Shown here one piece after another: positions 54,902 to 63,617 of a DNA stretch of 64,000 nt. The stretch's first letter is position 1. Every line of letters starts with the position of its first letter. The notes beneath the pieces are model-generated. The model saw nothing but the letters and a program-made list of their open reading frames with translations. It had not been told where the DNA came from and ran no database searches. The stretch is taken from the NCBI GenBank assembly GCA_020637595.1, contig JACKKE010000009.1, positions 62,001 to 126,000 of the forward strand. Reading direction: 5' to 3'. The translations under genes were made by a program, and so were the position numbers. The DNA comes from Rhodobacter sp. GTDB taxonomy: Bacteria > Pseudomonadota > Alphaproteobacteria > Rhodobacterales > Rhodobacteraceae.

Positions 54902-55598
54902 CCCCTTGATGAAGGTCGAGAATCTGGAAGCCTGGTATGGCGAGTCCAAGGCCCTGCATGGCATGAACTTTGACGTGCGACCCGGCGAACTGGTGACCCT
55001 GATCGGCCGTAACGGGGCGGGGAAATCGACCACGCTGCGCGCGATCATGGGGATTGTGGCCAAGCGCACGGGCTCCATCGTCTTCGACGGCACCCAGCTG
55101 ATCGGCCGGCGCACCTATCAGATCGCCCGCACCGGCATCGCCTATTGCCCCGAAGAGCGCGCGATCTTCTCATCGCTCAACGTGGCCGAGAATCTGACCC
55201 TGCCTCCGGTGCTGAAGGCGGGGGGGATCCCCGATGCCGACCTGCTGGTGCAGTTCCCGAACCTGCAGCGGCGCCTGAAGAGCCAGGGCACCAAGCTGTC
55301 GGGTGGCGAACAGCAGATGCTGGCCATCGCCCGCATCCTGCGCACCGGGGCGCGGTTCCTGCTGCTCGACGAACCCAGTGAGGGCCTGGCACCGGTGGTG
55401 GTCAAGGATATCGGCGAACAGATCCTGCGGCTGAAGGCCCAAGGCTTCACCATCCTCTTGGTCGAACAGAACCTGTCCTTTGCCCGCAAGGTGGCCGACC
55501 GGCATGTCGTTGTCGAGAATGGTGTCGTCGTCGACACGCTGGACGCCGCCGACCTCGCCGCCAACCTCGACCGCGTCAAGCACTACCTGGGGGTCTGA
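54894..55598 (+). CDS. LivF-type ABC ATPase (second Liv set)
   Basis: 234 aa. Walker A GRNGAGKST, the family segment AYCPEERAIFSSLNVAENL, signature LSGGEQQMLAIARIL, Walker B FLLLDEPSEGL and LLVEQNLSFARKVADR. Compact LivF length. Second nucleotide-binding subunit of the transporter. Confidence 0.92.
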   Translation: MTDPLMKVENLEAWYGESKALHGMNFDVRPGELVTLIGRNGAGKSTTLRAIMGIVAKRTGSIVFDGTQLIGRRTYQIARTGIAYCPEERAIFSSLNVAENLTLPPVLKAGGIPDADLLVQFPNLQRRLKSQGTKLSGGEQQMLAIARILRTGARFLLLDEPSEGLAPVVVKDIGEQILRLKAQGFTILLVEQNLSFARKVADRHVVVENGVVVDTLDAADLAANLDRVKHYLGV

Positions 55599-55602
55599 GC
55601 CG

Positions 55603-56487
55603 ATGTTCGACCATATCTCGATCCAGCTGTTGCTGGGACAATTGCTGATCGGCCTGATCAACGGATCCTTCTATGCCATGCTCAGCCTGGGGCTGGCGAT
55701 CATCTTCGGTCTGATCCACGTCGTGAACTTTGCCCACGGGGCGCAATACATGCTGGGCGCGTTCGTCGCACTGCTCATGCTGAACCACCTCGGCATTCCC
55801 TATTGGGGCGCGCTGGTGCTGGCGCCGCTGGTGGTCGGCGCCTTTGGCTATGCGATGGAACTGACGATCCTCAAGCCGCTGCGCAACCTCGATCACCTTT
55901 ACAGCCTGCTGGCCACCTATGCGGCGGTGCTGATCATCGAAGGTCTGATGCGGCTCGAGTTCGGCTCGTCGGGTCTGCCCTACAATTCGCCGCTGCCGGG
56001 GGGGATCAACCTCGGTTTCATGTTCCTGCCCTGGTATCGCGGCTGGGTCGTGGTGTTTTCGCTGGTCGTCTGCGTCGCCACCTGGCTGCTGATCGAGAAG
56101 ACCAAGCTCGGCGCCTATCTGCGCGCCGCCAACGAACGCCCCGAGATCGTCGAATCCTTCGGCATCAACGTTCCGCTGATGATGAGCCTGACCTACGCCT
56201 TCGGCGTGGCGCTGGCCGGGCTGGGGGGCGTGCTGGCCGCGCCGATCTATCAGGTTTCGCCGTCGATGGGGTCGAACCTGATGATCGTCATCTTTGCCGT
56301 GGTGGTGATCGGTGGCATGGGGTCCATCCTGGGGGCGATCCTGACGGGCTACCTGATCGGCATCGTCGAAGGCCTGACCAAGGTCTTCTATCCCGAGGCC
56401 TCGAACCTCGCGATCTTCGTCATCATGATCATTGCGCTGATCCTCAGGCCCAATGGCCTGTTCTCGGCCCCGGAGTCGTCCCGATGA
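55603..56487 (+). CDS. LivH-type ABC permease (second Liv set)
   Basis: 294 aa, about eight membrane segments. LSLGLAIIFGLIHVVNFAHG and the conserved ANERPEIVESFGIN loop, then VVVIGGMGSILGAILTGYLIG near the end. The stop overlaps the LivM start (ATGA). Confidence 0.91.
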   Translation: MFDHISIQLLLGQLLIGLINGSFYAMLSLGLAIIFGLIHVVNFAHGAQYMLGAFVALLMLNHLGIPYWGALVLAPLVVGAFGYAMELTILKPLRNLDHLYSLLATYAAVLIIEGLMRLEFGSSGLPYNSPLPGGINLGFMFLPWYRGWVVVFSLVVCVATWLLIEKTKLGAYLRAANERPEIVESFGINVPLMMSLTYAFGVALAGLGGVLAAPIYQVSPSMGSNLMIVIFAVVVIGGMGSILGAILTGYLIGIVEGLTKVFYPEASNLAIFVIMIIALILRPNGLFSAPESSR

Positions 56488-57407
56488 ACCGTGCCCTGAT
56501 GCTCGTGCTGCTGGCCGTCCTCGCCATTGCCGCGCCGTTCTATGTCTATCCGATCCTGCTGATGACGGTGCTGAGCTATGTCGTCTTCGCCTCGTCCTTC
56601 AATCTGCTGCTGGGCTATGCCGGCCTTCTGTGTTTCGGCCATGCGATGTTCTTCGGCACCGCCGCGTATTTCGCGGGCTGGCTGCTGAAGAACACGGCGC
56701 TGTCGATCGAGCTGTGCTTTCTGCTCTCGGCGCTGTCGATGGCGGCGCTGGGCTGGGTGGTCGGGCTGATTGCGGCGCGCCGCGGCGGCATCCAGTTCGC
56801 CATGATCACGCTGGCGATCTCGCAGTTCATCTATTTCCTGCTGCTGCGCGCCCCCTTCACCGGCGGCGAGGACGGATTGCAGCGCATCCCGCGTTCGGCG
56901 CTGTTCGGGATGTTCGATGTCAGCAGCAACCTGGCGCTCTATTATGTCATCCTGGCGTTCAGCGTGCTGGCGATCCTGGTCTTCTACCGGGTCGTGCACT
57001 CGCCCTTCGGCGAGGTGCTGAAGGCGATCCGTGACAACGAGGCGCGGGTGGAATCGCTCGGCTTCATCCCCGAACGCTTCAAGGTTCTGGCACTGACCCT
57101 GTCGGCCGGGCTGGCGGGGCTGGCGGGGGCGATGAAGGCCGCAGCCTATCAGATCGCCACGCTGCACGACGTCTCGTTCCATATTTCGGGCACGATCATC
57201 TTTATGACGCTGCTTGGTGGCCTCGGCACCCTGACCGGGCCGATGGTGGGGGCAGCGATGATCGTGCTGCTGAACGACTACCTCGCGCAATACGGCGAAT
57301 GGGCGTTGATCATCCAGGGGGCGGTGTTCCTCGTGGTGATCCTGTTCTTCCGCAAGGGCGTCGTGGGCGAGATCGAGGCGCGGTTGAAGAAACCCGGCCG
57401 CGTCTGA
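56484..57407 (+). CDS. LivM-type ABC permease (second Liv set)
   Basis: 307 aa, multiple membrane segments. FNLLLGYAGLLCFGHAMFFG, the coupling region VLKAIRDNEARVESLGF, and LLGGLGTLTGPMVGAAMIV are characteristic. Last gene of the operon. No periplasmic binding protein follows, so the set is incomplete here. Confidence 0.91.
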   Translation: MNRALMLVLLAVLAIAAPFYVYPILLMTVLSYVVFASSFNLLLGYAGLLCFGHAMFFGTAAYFAGWLLKNTALSIELCFLLSALSMAALGWVVGLIAARRGGIQFAMITLAISQFIYFLLLRAPFTGGEDGLQRIPRSALFGMFDVSSNLALYYVILAFSVLAILVFYRVVHSPFGEVLKAIRDNEARVESLGFIPERFKVLALTLSAGLAGLAGAMKAAAYQIATLHDVSFHISGTIIFMTLLGGLGTLTGPMVGAAMIVLLNDYLAQYGEWALIIQGAVFLVVILFFRKGVVGEIEARLKKPGRV

Positions 57408-57419
57408 TCGCGCGGCCGG
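57394..57419 (+). terminator. Hairpin across the LivM stop codon
   Basis: Nine-base perfect stem CCGGCCGCG with CGCGGCCGG around an eight-base loop; the TGA lies in the loop. No T run, so termination is uncertain. Confidence 0.4.
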
Positions 57420-57811
57420 AACGGCCGGTGGATGGGTGCGGTGGGATAACACGCCGAGAGGCTGCGGGCCTATGTTATGGCGAGTGCGGACCAGACGGCG
57501 AGGGAGTTATTGAATAGCCCCGAGTCTTCTAGACGCCTTCGGGTTTCAGGTTTCGCTGCCGTTCGAACACGACGGGCGACAGCATCTCCCATGTCGAAGG
57601 CGATAACGGGCGATGTTGCGGTTTCGGCAGATGCGAAATTTGCAGAAATTCGCTTCTGTGCACGCCTCCTCCTGCAACCACTTCGACCAGGATCGCGGCC
57701 ATTCGAAGAGAGACCATTTCAAGACCGGTCGTGCCGCCGCTCTTACCGAGTGGCGCGGCCTCTGCGCGAACTGAAGCGGAACGGTGTCTGGCAAACAGAG
57801 ACAAGTTCGAA
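57420..57811 (-). mobile_element. Intergenic stretch with a possible transposase remnant
   Basis: 392 bases without an intact gene. On the minus strand, roughly 57600-57529, the reading ends SPSTWEMLSPVVFERQRNLKP followed by a stop. This resembles the C-terminal tail of IS3-group transposases (HSTLGxLSPVEFE type). Nothing upstream of it keeps a transposase frame, and no terminal inverted repeats were found. The composition (many short A/T patches, mixed stops) fits decayed mobile DNA. Low certainty. Confidence 0.35.
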
Positions 57812-58765
57812 CTAGTCTGAGGCCTCCCTCGAAGCGATAAGCAGTTCACCGCGAAGGATGCCTGCGCGAAGCAATGCATGTAGCCGGTCGCGCAGATAAC
57901 CGGTGGCGATGATGACGGCATTGGTGCGATGTTCGGGGCGCTGGGTGACGATGGTCAGCGTGCGATCCAGCGCCGGCACCATGATCGGACGGGCGAACAT
58001 CTGGCCCCGTGCGACCCCGGCAAAGAACGTCTGCCAGATCGAGATGGTGAACCCCAGCCCCTCCTCCATGAAGGATTCCGCCAGCGCGCCCGAGTCGATC
58101 TCGTGCTTGATGCTCAAGGACAGGCCTTCGTGCACGGCGATATCGTCCAGCATCCGCCGGATCAGATAGCGCCGGCTGGGCATGATCAGCGGGTGGCGGG
58201 TGATCTCGGCCAAAGTGATCGGCGCATCCCCGTGCAGATCGGGCGTTACCGCGCCGCCGAAATAGATCCGGTCCTTCAGCCAGGGCTCAGCCTCGGTATT
58301 CGCGAAGAGATGGCCGTTGGTGACCAGCGCGAGATCGGCCTGGCCATCCTCCATGCGGCGGCGCGCGTCGTCCCAATGGGTCTCGATGCAGGTCAGGCGG
58401 ATGGTGGGGTAATCGGTCGTCACCGCGCGCACCAGCGGCGCCGCGACGAACCGGCTGAGCGCCGGCGGCACGATAAAGCGCACCTCGTCCGGCGCGACGC
58501 CGCGCGCCAGCGCGAGGTCACGCTCGGCGCGCTCGAGCTGGCGCAGGACCGCGCGCGCGTGTTCCAGAAACCCCTTGCCGGTTTCGGTCAGTGTCACCCC
58601 GGTCGACCGCCGGACCAAGAGCTGCGCGCCGACCTCGGCCTCCAGATCGGCGAGCCGGCGCGAGACCGCCGGCTGAGCTATGCCCAGATCGACAGACGCG
58701 GCGGAAATGCTGCCGTGGTCGACCACGGAAACGAGGTATTTCAGCTGCTGGAGCTTGATGTTCAC
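57812..58765 (-). CDS. LysR-family regulator of the TctBAC operon
   Basis: 317 aa from the GTG at 58765 (VNIKLQQLKYLVSVVDHGS, a classic LysR opening); ATG codons at 58789 and 58807 would extend it into the operator. HTH about 15-60: SISAASVDLGIAQPAVSRRL then ADLEAEVGAQLLVRR. It is divergent from the tripartite tricarboxylate transporter genes, with an LTTR-type site between them, the classic LysR control layout. Effector probably the transported carboxylate. Confidence 0.87.
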   Translation of the reverse strand: MNIKLQQLKYLVSVVDHGSISAASVDLGIAQPAVSRRLADLEAEVGAQLLVRRSTGVTLTETGKGFLEHARAVLRQLERAERDLALARGVAPDEVRFIVPPALSRFVAAPLVRAVTTDYPTIRLTCIETHWDDARRRMEDGQADLALVTNGHLFANTEAEPWLKDRIYFGGAVTPDLHGDAPITLAEITRHPLIMPSRRYLIRRMLDDIAVHEGLSLSIKHEIDSGALAESFMEEGLGFTISIWQTFFAGVARGQMFARPIMVPALDRTLTIVTQRPEHRTNAVIIATGYLRDRLHALLRAGILRGELLIASREASD

Positions 58766-58786
58766 CGGGCGCACCCCTAGCCTGAC

Positions 58787-58803
58787 CATGCCATTTTGGC
58801 ATG
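58787..58803. promoter_or_regulatory. LysR-type binding site (T-N11-A palindrome)
   Basis: CATGCCA-TTT-TGGCATG, a 17-base interrupted palindrome that contains the LTTR T-N11-A pattern (T at 58789, A at 58801). It lies between the LysR gene and tctB, about 115 bases before the latter. Confidence 0.65.
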
Positions 58804-58918
58804 ACAAAACGTCGAAAACAATATTTCCGCAGCGCGCAGCCCCTTGCTAGCCTTGCCCGGCCGGCCCCGTCTTCGCGCTTGGGGCATGGCGCCCTGCAAT
58901 CGCAGAGGGAGGGAGGAG

Positions 58919-59365
58919 ATGCGCGCAACCGAAACCATCGCCGGTTTGGCGCTGGCCGCTTTTGCGGTGGTGCTGCTGGTTTGGGTGATCCCCGCCGAGA
59001 TCCCGCGCGGGTTCTCGGGGCAGTTGTCGCCCCGGCTGGTGCCGCAGGTTGCGGTGGCGGGCATCCTGGCGCTGGGTCTGTGGATCGCGGGCGCGGCGCT
59101 GTTCGGCGGGCGCATTCCGCCGCATCGGCCCGGGCCCTTCTCGCGCGGCGAGTTGTCGGCGCTGGTCGCGCTGCCGGCGCTGGTGCTGTTGGCGCTGTGG
59201 GTGCTGGGGCTGGGTGGCCCGTTGCCCGCCGGCGCACTGCTGGTTACCGGCGCGGCGCTGATGATGGGCGAACGCAACCCGATCGCGCTGGTTTTGCTGC
59301 CGGTGGGGTCGCTGGCGCTGGGCTGGCTGCTGCTTTACCGCATTCTCGGCACGACGGTGGGGTGA
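58919..59365 (+). CDS. tctB: Tripartite tricarboxylate transporter small permease, TctB
   Basis: 148 aa, four hydrophobic segments (IAGLALAAFAVVLLVWVIP, VAVAGILALGLWIAGAALF, LVALPALVLLALWVLGLG, LLPVGSLALGWLLLYRI). The order TctB-TctA-TctC follows. AGGGAGGAG precedes the ATG at 58919, which fixes the start. Sequence itself is poorly conserved, so the call depends on context and helix pattern. Confidence 0.82.
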   Translation: MRATETIAGLALAAFAVVLLVWVIPAEIPRGFSGQLSPRLVPQVAVAGILALGLWIAGAALFGGRIPPHRPGPFSRGELSALVALPALVLLALWVLGLGGPLPAGALLVTGAALMMGERNPIALVLLPVGSLALGWLLLYRILGTTVG

Positions 59366-59369
59366 GGCC

Positions 59370-60875
59370 ATGACACCGATCCTTGCCGGTTTCGCCGATA
59401 TCCTGAACCCTGTCACCCTGCTCTGGGTCGCGGCGGGTGTCGCCATCGGGTATCTGGTGGGCGCGCTGCCGGGGCTGGGCAAGGCGACCGCCGTCGCCAT
59501 CGCCATTCCGCTGACCTTCGCTCTGCCGGCGCTGCCAGCCATCGCCTTTCTGATCGGCATCGCCAAGGGCTCGGCCGCGGGCAGCGCCGTGTCGGCGATC
59601 CTGCTGAATGTGCCGGGCGAGCCCTCATCCGCGCCCACCGCCCTCGACGGCTATCCGCTGGCGCGCCAGGGCAAGGCGGGCAAGGCGTTGAAGGCCGCGC
59701 TCTATGCCTCGGTGCTGGGCGATCTGGGCTCGACGCTGGCGCTTGTGGTGCTGGCGCAGCCGATCGCCAGCTATGCGCTGTCGATCACCCCGGTCGAGAT
59801 CTGCGCCGTGCTGCTCTTTTCGCTGACCTTCGTCGCCGGGCTCTCGGCGCAGTCGCTGGCCAAGGGGCTGGTGGCGGCGTGCCTGGGCCTTCTGGCCGCG
59901 ACCGTCGGGCTCGAGATCGAATCCGGCCTGCCGCGCCTGACCTTCGGCGATTACCGCCTGTTCGACGGCATTCCGCTGATTCCGATGGCGATCGGCATGC
60001 TGGCGGTGGGCGAGATGATCCTGCAGGCCGGCAATCGCGCGGCGCTCGATCAGCAGGGCGCGAGCATCGCCAAGGGCGCGCATCCCGACGACAGCCGCAT
60101 GACCCGCGACGACTGGCGCCGCTCGGCCCCGGCCATCGCGCGCGGCACCGCCATCGGCATCGGCGTGGGCATCCTGCCCGGACTGGGGGCAAGCGTCGGC
60201 TCGTTCCTGTCCTATGGCGCGGCGCGGGCGCGGGCCAAGGAGCCCGAACGTTTCGGCACGGGCGCGATCGAGGGGGTCGCGGCCTCGGAAAGCGCCGACA
60301 ACGCCGTCGTGCCGGCGAGCCTCATTCCGCTCTTTGCGCTGGGCATCCCGGGCAGCGTCATCGCCGCCATCCTGATCGGTGCCTTCATGCTGCACGGCGT
60401 CGCGCCTGGACCGCTGATGTTCGCCCAGCAACCGCGCCTCGTCGGCGGGATCTATGCCGCGATGATCGCCGCCAGTCTGGCGCTGCTGCTCATCGGCATG
60501 ACCTTGCAGGGTCTTTTCGCGCAGGTGGTGCGGGTGCCGACGCGCCGGGTCGTGCCGGTGGTCCTGTTCCTGTGCGTCATCGGCGCCTGGCTGGAAGGCG
60601 GCGGCGTGTTCGGCGTCCAGGTGATGCTGGTCTTCGCGGTGCTCGGTGTCGTGTTCATCAAGCTGGGCTTTTCGGTGGTGAACTTCCTGATCGGCTTTGT
60701 CGTCGGCCGCACCTTCGAGCTGACCTTTCGCCAGTCGATCCAGATCCTGGGCCGCGATCCCTGGAACCTGATCCACCACCCTATCGCGCTGATCTTTCTC
60801 GCCCTGACGGCAATTGCCGTCTGGCGCTTTACCCGCGGTGCGCGCAGCACCGCACGCAAATCGGAGGAGACCTGA
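59370..60875 (+). CDS. tctA: Tripartite tricarboxylate transporter large permease, TctA
   Basis: 501 aa, about 11 membrane segments. Typical TctA segments: VGALPGLGKATAVAIAIPLTF, AKGSAAGSAVSAILLNVPGE then PSSAPTALDGYPLARQGKAG, and ESADNAVVPASLIPLFALGIPG. The stop overlaps the TctC start (TGATG). Proton- or sodium-coupled channel of the TTT system. Confidence 0.93.
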   Translation: MTPILAGFADILNPVTLLWVAAGVAIGYLVGALPGLGKATAVAIAIPLTFALPALPAIAFLIGIAKGSAAGSAVSAILLNVPGEPSSAPTALDGYPLARQGKAGKALKAALYASVLGDLGSTLALVVLAQPIASYALSITPVEICAVLLFSLTFVAGLSAQSLAKGLVAACLGLLAATVGLEIESGLPRLTFGDYRLFDGIPLIPMAIGMLAVGEMILQAGNRAALDQQGASIAKGAHPDDSRMTRDDWRRSAPAIARGTAIGIGVGILPGLGASVGSFLSYGAARARAKEPERFGTGAIEGVAASESADNAVVPASLIPLFALGIPGSVIAAILIGAFMLHGVAPGPLMFAQQPRLVGGIYAAMIAASLALLLIGMTLQGLFAQVVRVPTRRVVPVVLFLCVIGAWLEGGGVFGVQVMLVFAVLGVVFIKLGFSVVNFLIGFVVGRTFELTFRQSIQILGRDPWNLIHHPIALIFLALTAIAVWRFTRGARSTARKSEET

Positions 60876-61813
60876 TGCTGAACACCCTGAAAGCCGCGGC
60901 GCTGATCGCGCTGACCGCTGCCTCGCCCGCACTGGCCGAATGGCCCGACCGTCCGATTTCGCTGATCATCGGCTTTGGCCCCGGCGGGCAAAGCGACCTC
61001 TTGGGCCGCGCGTTGGCCAGCGTGATGACCGAGGAACTGGGCGTGCCGGTGAACGTGGTGAACCGCCCCGGTGCGGCGGGGGGCGCGGCGCTGGCCGGCC
61101 TCAGGGCAATGCCGGCGGATGGCTATAACATCATGCTGAACCCCTCGCAGACGATCACACTGACGCCGGCGTTGATGGCCCAAGTGCCGTTCTCGATCGA
61201 CGATTTCGCCTATGCGGGCATGATCACCAGCTTTGACATCGCGCTGGTCGCGCCGACCTCGGCCCCCTTCGACGATTACGCCGGCATGGTCGCCTATGCC
61301 CGCGAGCACCCGGGCATCCTCTATGCCGCGCTTTCGGCGACGACCCGGGTTTTTGCCACCGAGATCGCGCGCGCCAACGATATCGACATCGAGGTGCTGC
61401 CGGTCGACGGCGGCCCCGGCATGATCAACGCCATCCTGGGCGAACAGGCGCTGCTGGCCTATTCCGGCGGCGTGCATCACCGCTATCCCGAGCAGATGAA
61501 GGTGATCGCCGCGCTGACCTCGGAGCGCAACATCGGCAGCCCCGACGTGCCGACGATCAACGAGCTGGGCCTGCCGATCGGCATGGACATGCAGACCGTG
61601 CTGATCGCCCCGGCCGGCACGCCCGAGGACGTGATCGCGCGGCTCGAGGCGACGCTGGCCGCCGCTGCCGAGAACCCCGGCTTTGCCGAGGTCGCCGAAA
61701 GCATGAGCGCGCCGATCCAGTTCCGCACCGCCGCCGAGGCCACTGCCGAGATGCACCGCCAGCTGGCCGCCAATCTGGCGATCATGCAGGCCGCCGGTAT
61801 CGAGCCGCAGTGA
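60875..61813 (+). CDS. tctC: Tripartite tricarboxylate transporter binding protein, TctC
   Basis: 312 aa. Sec signal MLNTLKAAALIALTAASPAL with cleavage after ALA near residue 21. Mature part begins EWPDRPISLIIGFGPGGQSD, the conserved TctC ligand-binding start, followed by VVNRPGAAGG. Periplasmic receptor. Family members bind citrate, phthalates, other di- and tricarboxylates. Ligand unknown. Confidence 0.92.
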   Translation: MLNTLKAAALIALTAASPALAEWPDRPISLIIGFGPGGQSDLLGRALASVMTEELGVPVNVVNRPGAAGGAALAGLRAMPADGYNIMLNPSQTITLTPALMAQVPFSIDDFAYAGMITSFDIALVAPTSAPFDDYAGMVAYAREHPGILYAALSATTRVFATEIARANDIDIEVLPVDGGPGMINAILGEQALLAYSGGVHHRYPEQMKVIAALTSERNIGSPDVPTINELGLPIGMDMQTVLIAPAGTPEDVIARLEATLAAAAENPGFAEVAESMSAPIQFRTAAEATAEMHRQLAANLAIMQAAGIEPQ

Positions 61814-61827
61814 CCGGCTGAGCCATT

Positions 61828-61849
61828 GGGCCGGGCGCTGACCCGGCCC
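61828..61849 (+). terminator. Terminator-like GC hairpin after tctC
   Basis: Stem GGGCCGGG with CCCGGCCC and a six-base loop; no T run. The same stem as the hairpin at 4109-4136. May weaken read-through into the next gene. Confidence 0.45.
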
Positions 61850-61876
61850 GCCGTATCCCCGAAAACAGGTATCGCA

Positions 61877-63607
61877 ATGACCGACACACCACGCATTCGC
61901 GGCGGTGCGCTGCTGGCGCGCGCGCTCAAGGAAAAGGGCGTCGAGCACGTCTTCACGCTCGCCGGCGGGTTCTGCAACCCGGCGCTGGAAGGGATGGCGG
62001 AATGCCAGACCCCGGTGATGAACACGCCCCATGAACAGGTCGCGGGCCATCTGGCCGACGGCCACACGCGCCTGACGCGCAAGCCTGCCGTCTGCTTCGT
62101 CGGGCCCGAGGGCTTTGCCAATGCGGTGCCGGCGATGATGGAGGCGCTGGGCGAGCGCAGCCCGGTGATCTTCATCACCTCGTCTTCGACCTTCAAGCGC
62201 GAGAATGCGGGCGGCTTCAAGGAGATCGACGACGTCGCCATTGCCGCGCCGCTGGTCAAGTATTCGGTGCAGGTGCGTGACGGCACGCGGATCCGCGAAT
62301 ACGTCGACCGGGCCTGGACCGCGGCGCTTTCGGGCTATCCGGGTGCGGTGCATCTGTCGGTGCCGGTCGACCTGATGTTCTCGTCCTTCCCCGAGGATGC
62401 GGGCCTCGCCGAGCGCCCCTACCACCGCGGCCCGCGTCCGGTGGCGCGCGCCTGGCCCGATCCCGCCGCGCTGGCGCATGTGCTGGACCTCTTGCGTCGG
62501 GCCGAGCGTCCGGTGATCATTGCCGGGCATTCGGTCTGGTGGTCGGGCGGCGAAGAGGCGCTGGTTGCCGCTGCAAGCGCCCTGCGCCTGCCGGTCTATG
62601 GCCAGCCCGGGCATCGCAAGCTGATGGGCGAAGACGCCGAGCCCTGGATGGGGTTGGCGGATTTCCACCAGTATCCGCCCTCGAAGCCGGCGATTTCCGA
62701 CAGCGATCTGGTGCTGGTGATCGGCGGCAAACTGGACAATACGCTGAACTTCGGGAACGCGCCGTTCTTCCCGGCCACGACCCGCGTCGTCTGCGTCAAC
62801 GGCAGTGCCGAGGAGCTTGAGTTCAATCGCCCCGCCGATGACCTGCTGCTCTGCGACCCCGGCGCCTTCTGCGAGGCGTTGGCAGGCGTCGGCCGGACCT
62901 GGCCGCAGTGGTTCGATCTGCAGCGCAGCCGCCGTGGTGACTGGGTCGAGGGCTGGGAGGCGACACTCGCCGCCGAGGCCGCGCAGGACGATACCGAGGG
63001 CCGCAAGGTGCACCCGTTGCATCTGGCGCTGGAGGTGCAAAAGGCGATGGGCGCCGGCGACTGGCTGGTCTTCGACGGCGGCAACACGCATTTCTGGACC
63101 GAGATCGCGGTCAACATGATCGGCTGGCGCGGCGGGCAGTTGGCGGGGATGCTGAACCCGGGCATCAACTCGATGCTGGGCTGCGGCGTGCCCTTCGCGA
63201 TGTCGGCCAAGAACATCCACCCCGCGTCGAATGTCGTGCTGGTCTCGGGCGACGGGGCGTTTCTGGCCGGGGGCCTGTCGATCGAGACGGCCTTTTGCGA
63301 GGGGCTGCCGATCACCGTGGTGATCGACAACAACGGCGGGCTCGACGCGATCAGCCAGCAGCAGGAGCGTTTGTTCAAGACGCCGATGCACGTGGCGACC
63401 GATTTCCGTGACATCCCCTTCCACGCGATGGTCGAGGGGCTGGGCGGCTATGGCGAATTGGTCACCCACCGTGACCAGATTACCGCGGCGGTCCGGCGCG
63501 GCATGGCCAGCGGCAAACCCGCGCTGATCAACGTGAAAACCCGTGGCGTGATCAGTCCGATCATTGCCGCAACCTCGGACAAGCGCGACAAGGCGTCAAT
63601 CGAGTGA
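61877..63607 (+). CDS. Thiamine-diphosphate-dependent enzyme (acetolactate synthase/benzoylformate decarboxylase superfamily)
   Basis: 576 aa, three-domain ThDP enzyme. The catalytic Glu is E53 in NTPHEQVAGHLADG. The ThDP/metal motif is G458-D459-G460 followed by VVIDNNGG. Middle domain (about 190-330) has a degraded nucleotide-binding look. It does not closely resemble IlvB, oxalyl-CoA decarboxylase or benzoylformate decarboxylase in the parts I can recognise, so the reaction (decarboxylation or ligation of a 2-oxo acid) is open. It follows TctABC and so probably acts on the imported acid. Confidence 0.8.
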   Translation: MTDTPRIRGGALLARALKEKGVEHVFTLAGGFCNPALEGMAECQTPVMNTPHEQVAGHLADGHTRLTRKPAVCFVGPEGFANAVPAMMEALGERSPVIFITSSSTFKRENAGGFKEIDDVAIAAPLVKYSVQVRDGTRIREYVDRAWTAALSGYPGAVHLSVPVDLMFSSFPEDAGLAERPYHRGPRPVARAWPDPAALAHVLDLLRRAERPVIIAGHSVWWSGGEEALVAAASALRLPVYGQPGHRKLMGEDAEPWMGLADFHQYPPSKPAISDSDLVLVIGGKLDNTLNFGNAPFFPATTRVVCVNGSAEELEFNRPADDLLLCDPGAFCEALAGVGRTWPQWFDLQRSRRGDWVEGWEATLAAEAAQDDTEGRKVHPLHLALEVQKAMGAGDWLVFDGGNTHFWTEIAVNMIGWRGGQLAGMLNPGINSMLGCGVPFAMSAKNIHPASNVVLVSGDGAFLAGGLSIETAFCEGLPITVVIDNNGGLDAISQQQERLFKTPMHVATDFRDIPFHAMVEGLGGYGELVTHRDQITAAVRRGMASGKPALINVKTRGVISPIIAATSDKRDKASIE

Positions 63608-63617
63608 GGAGCATCGC

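Noticed and set aside
57529..57921. Minus-strand open frame of about 130 codons overlapping the LysR 3' end as a real gene
   Set aside because: Overlaps the LysR coding end in the wrong frame; only the last 25 or so residues look protein-like, so it is listed as a possible remnant only.
60452..63469. A minus-strand open frame of about 1000 codons opposite tctA, tctC and the ThDP gene
   Set aside because: It is antisense to three well-supported genes, rich in Arg, His and Gln, and has no recognisable domain; an effect of high GC third positions.
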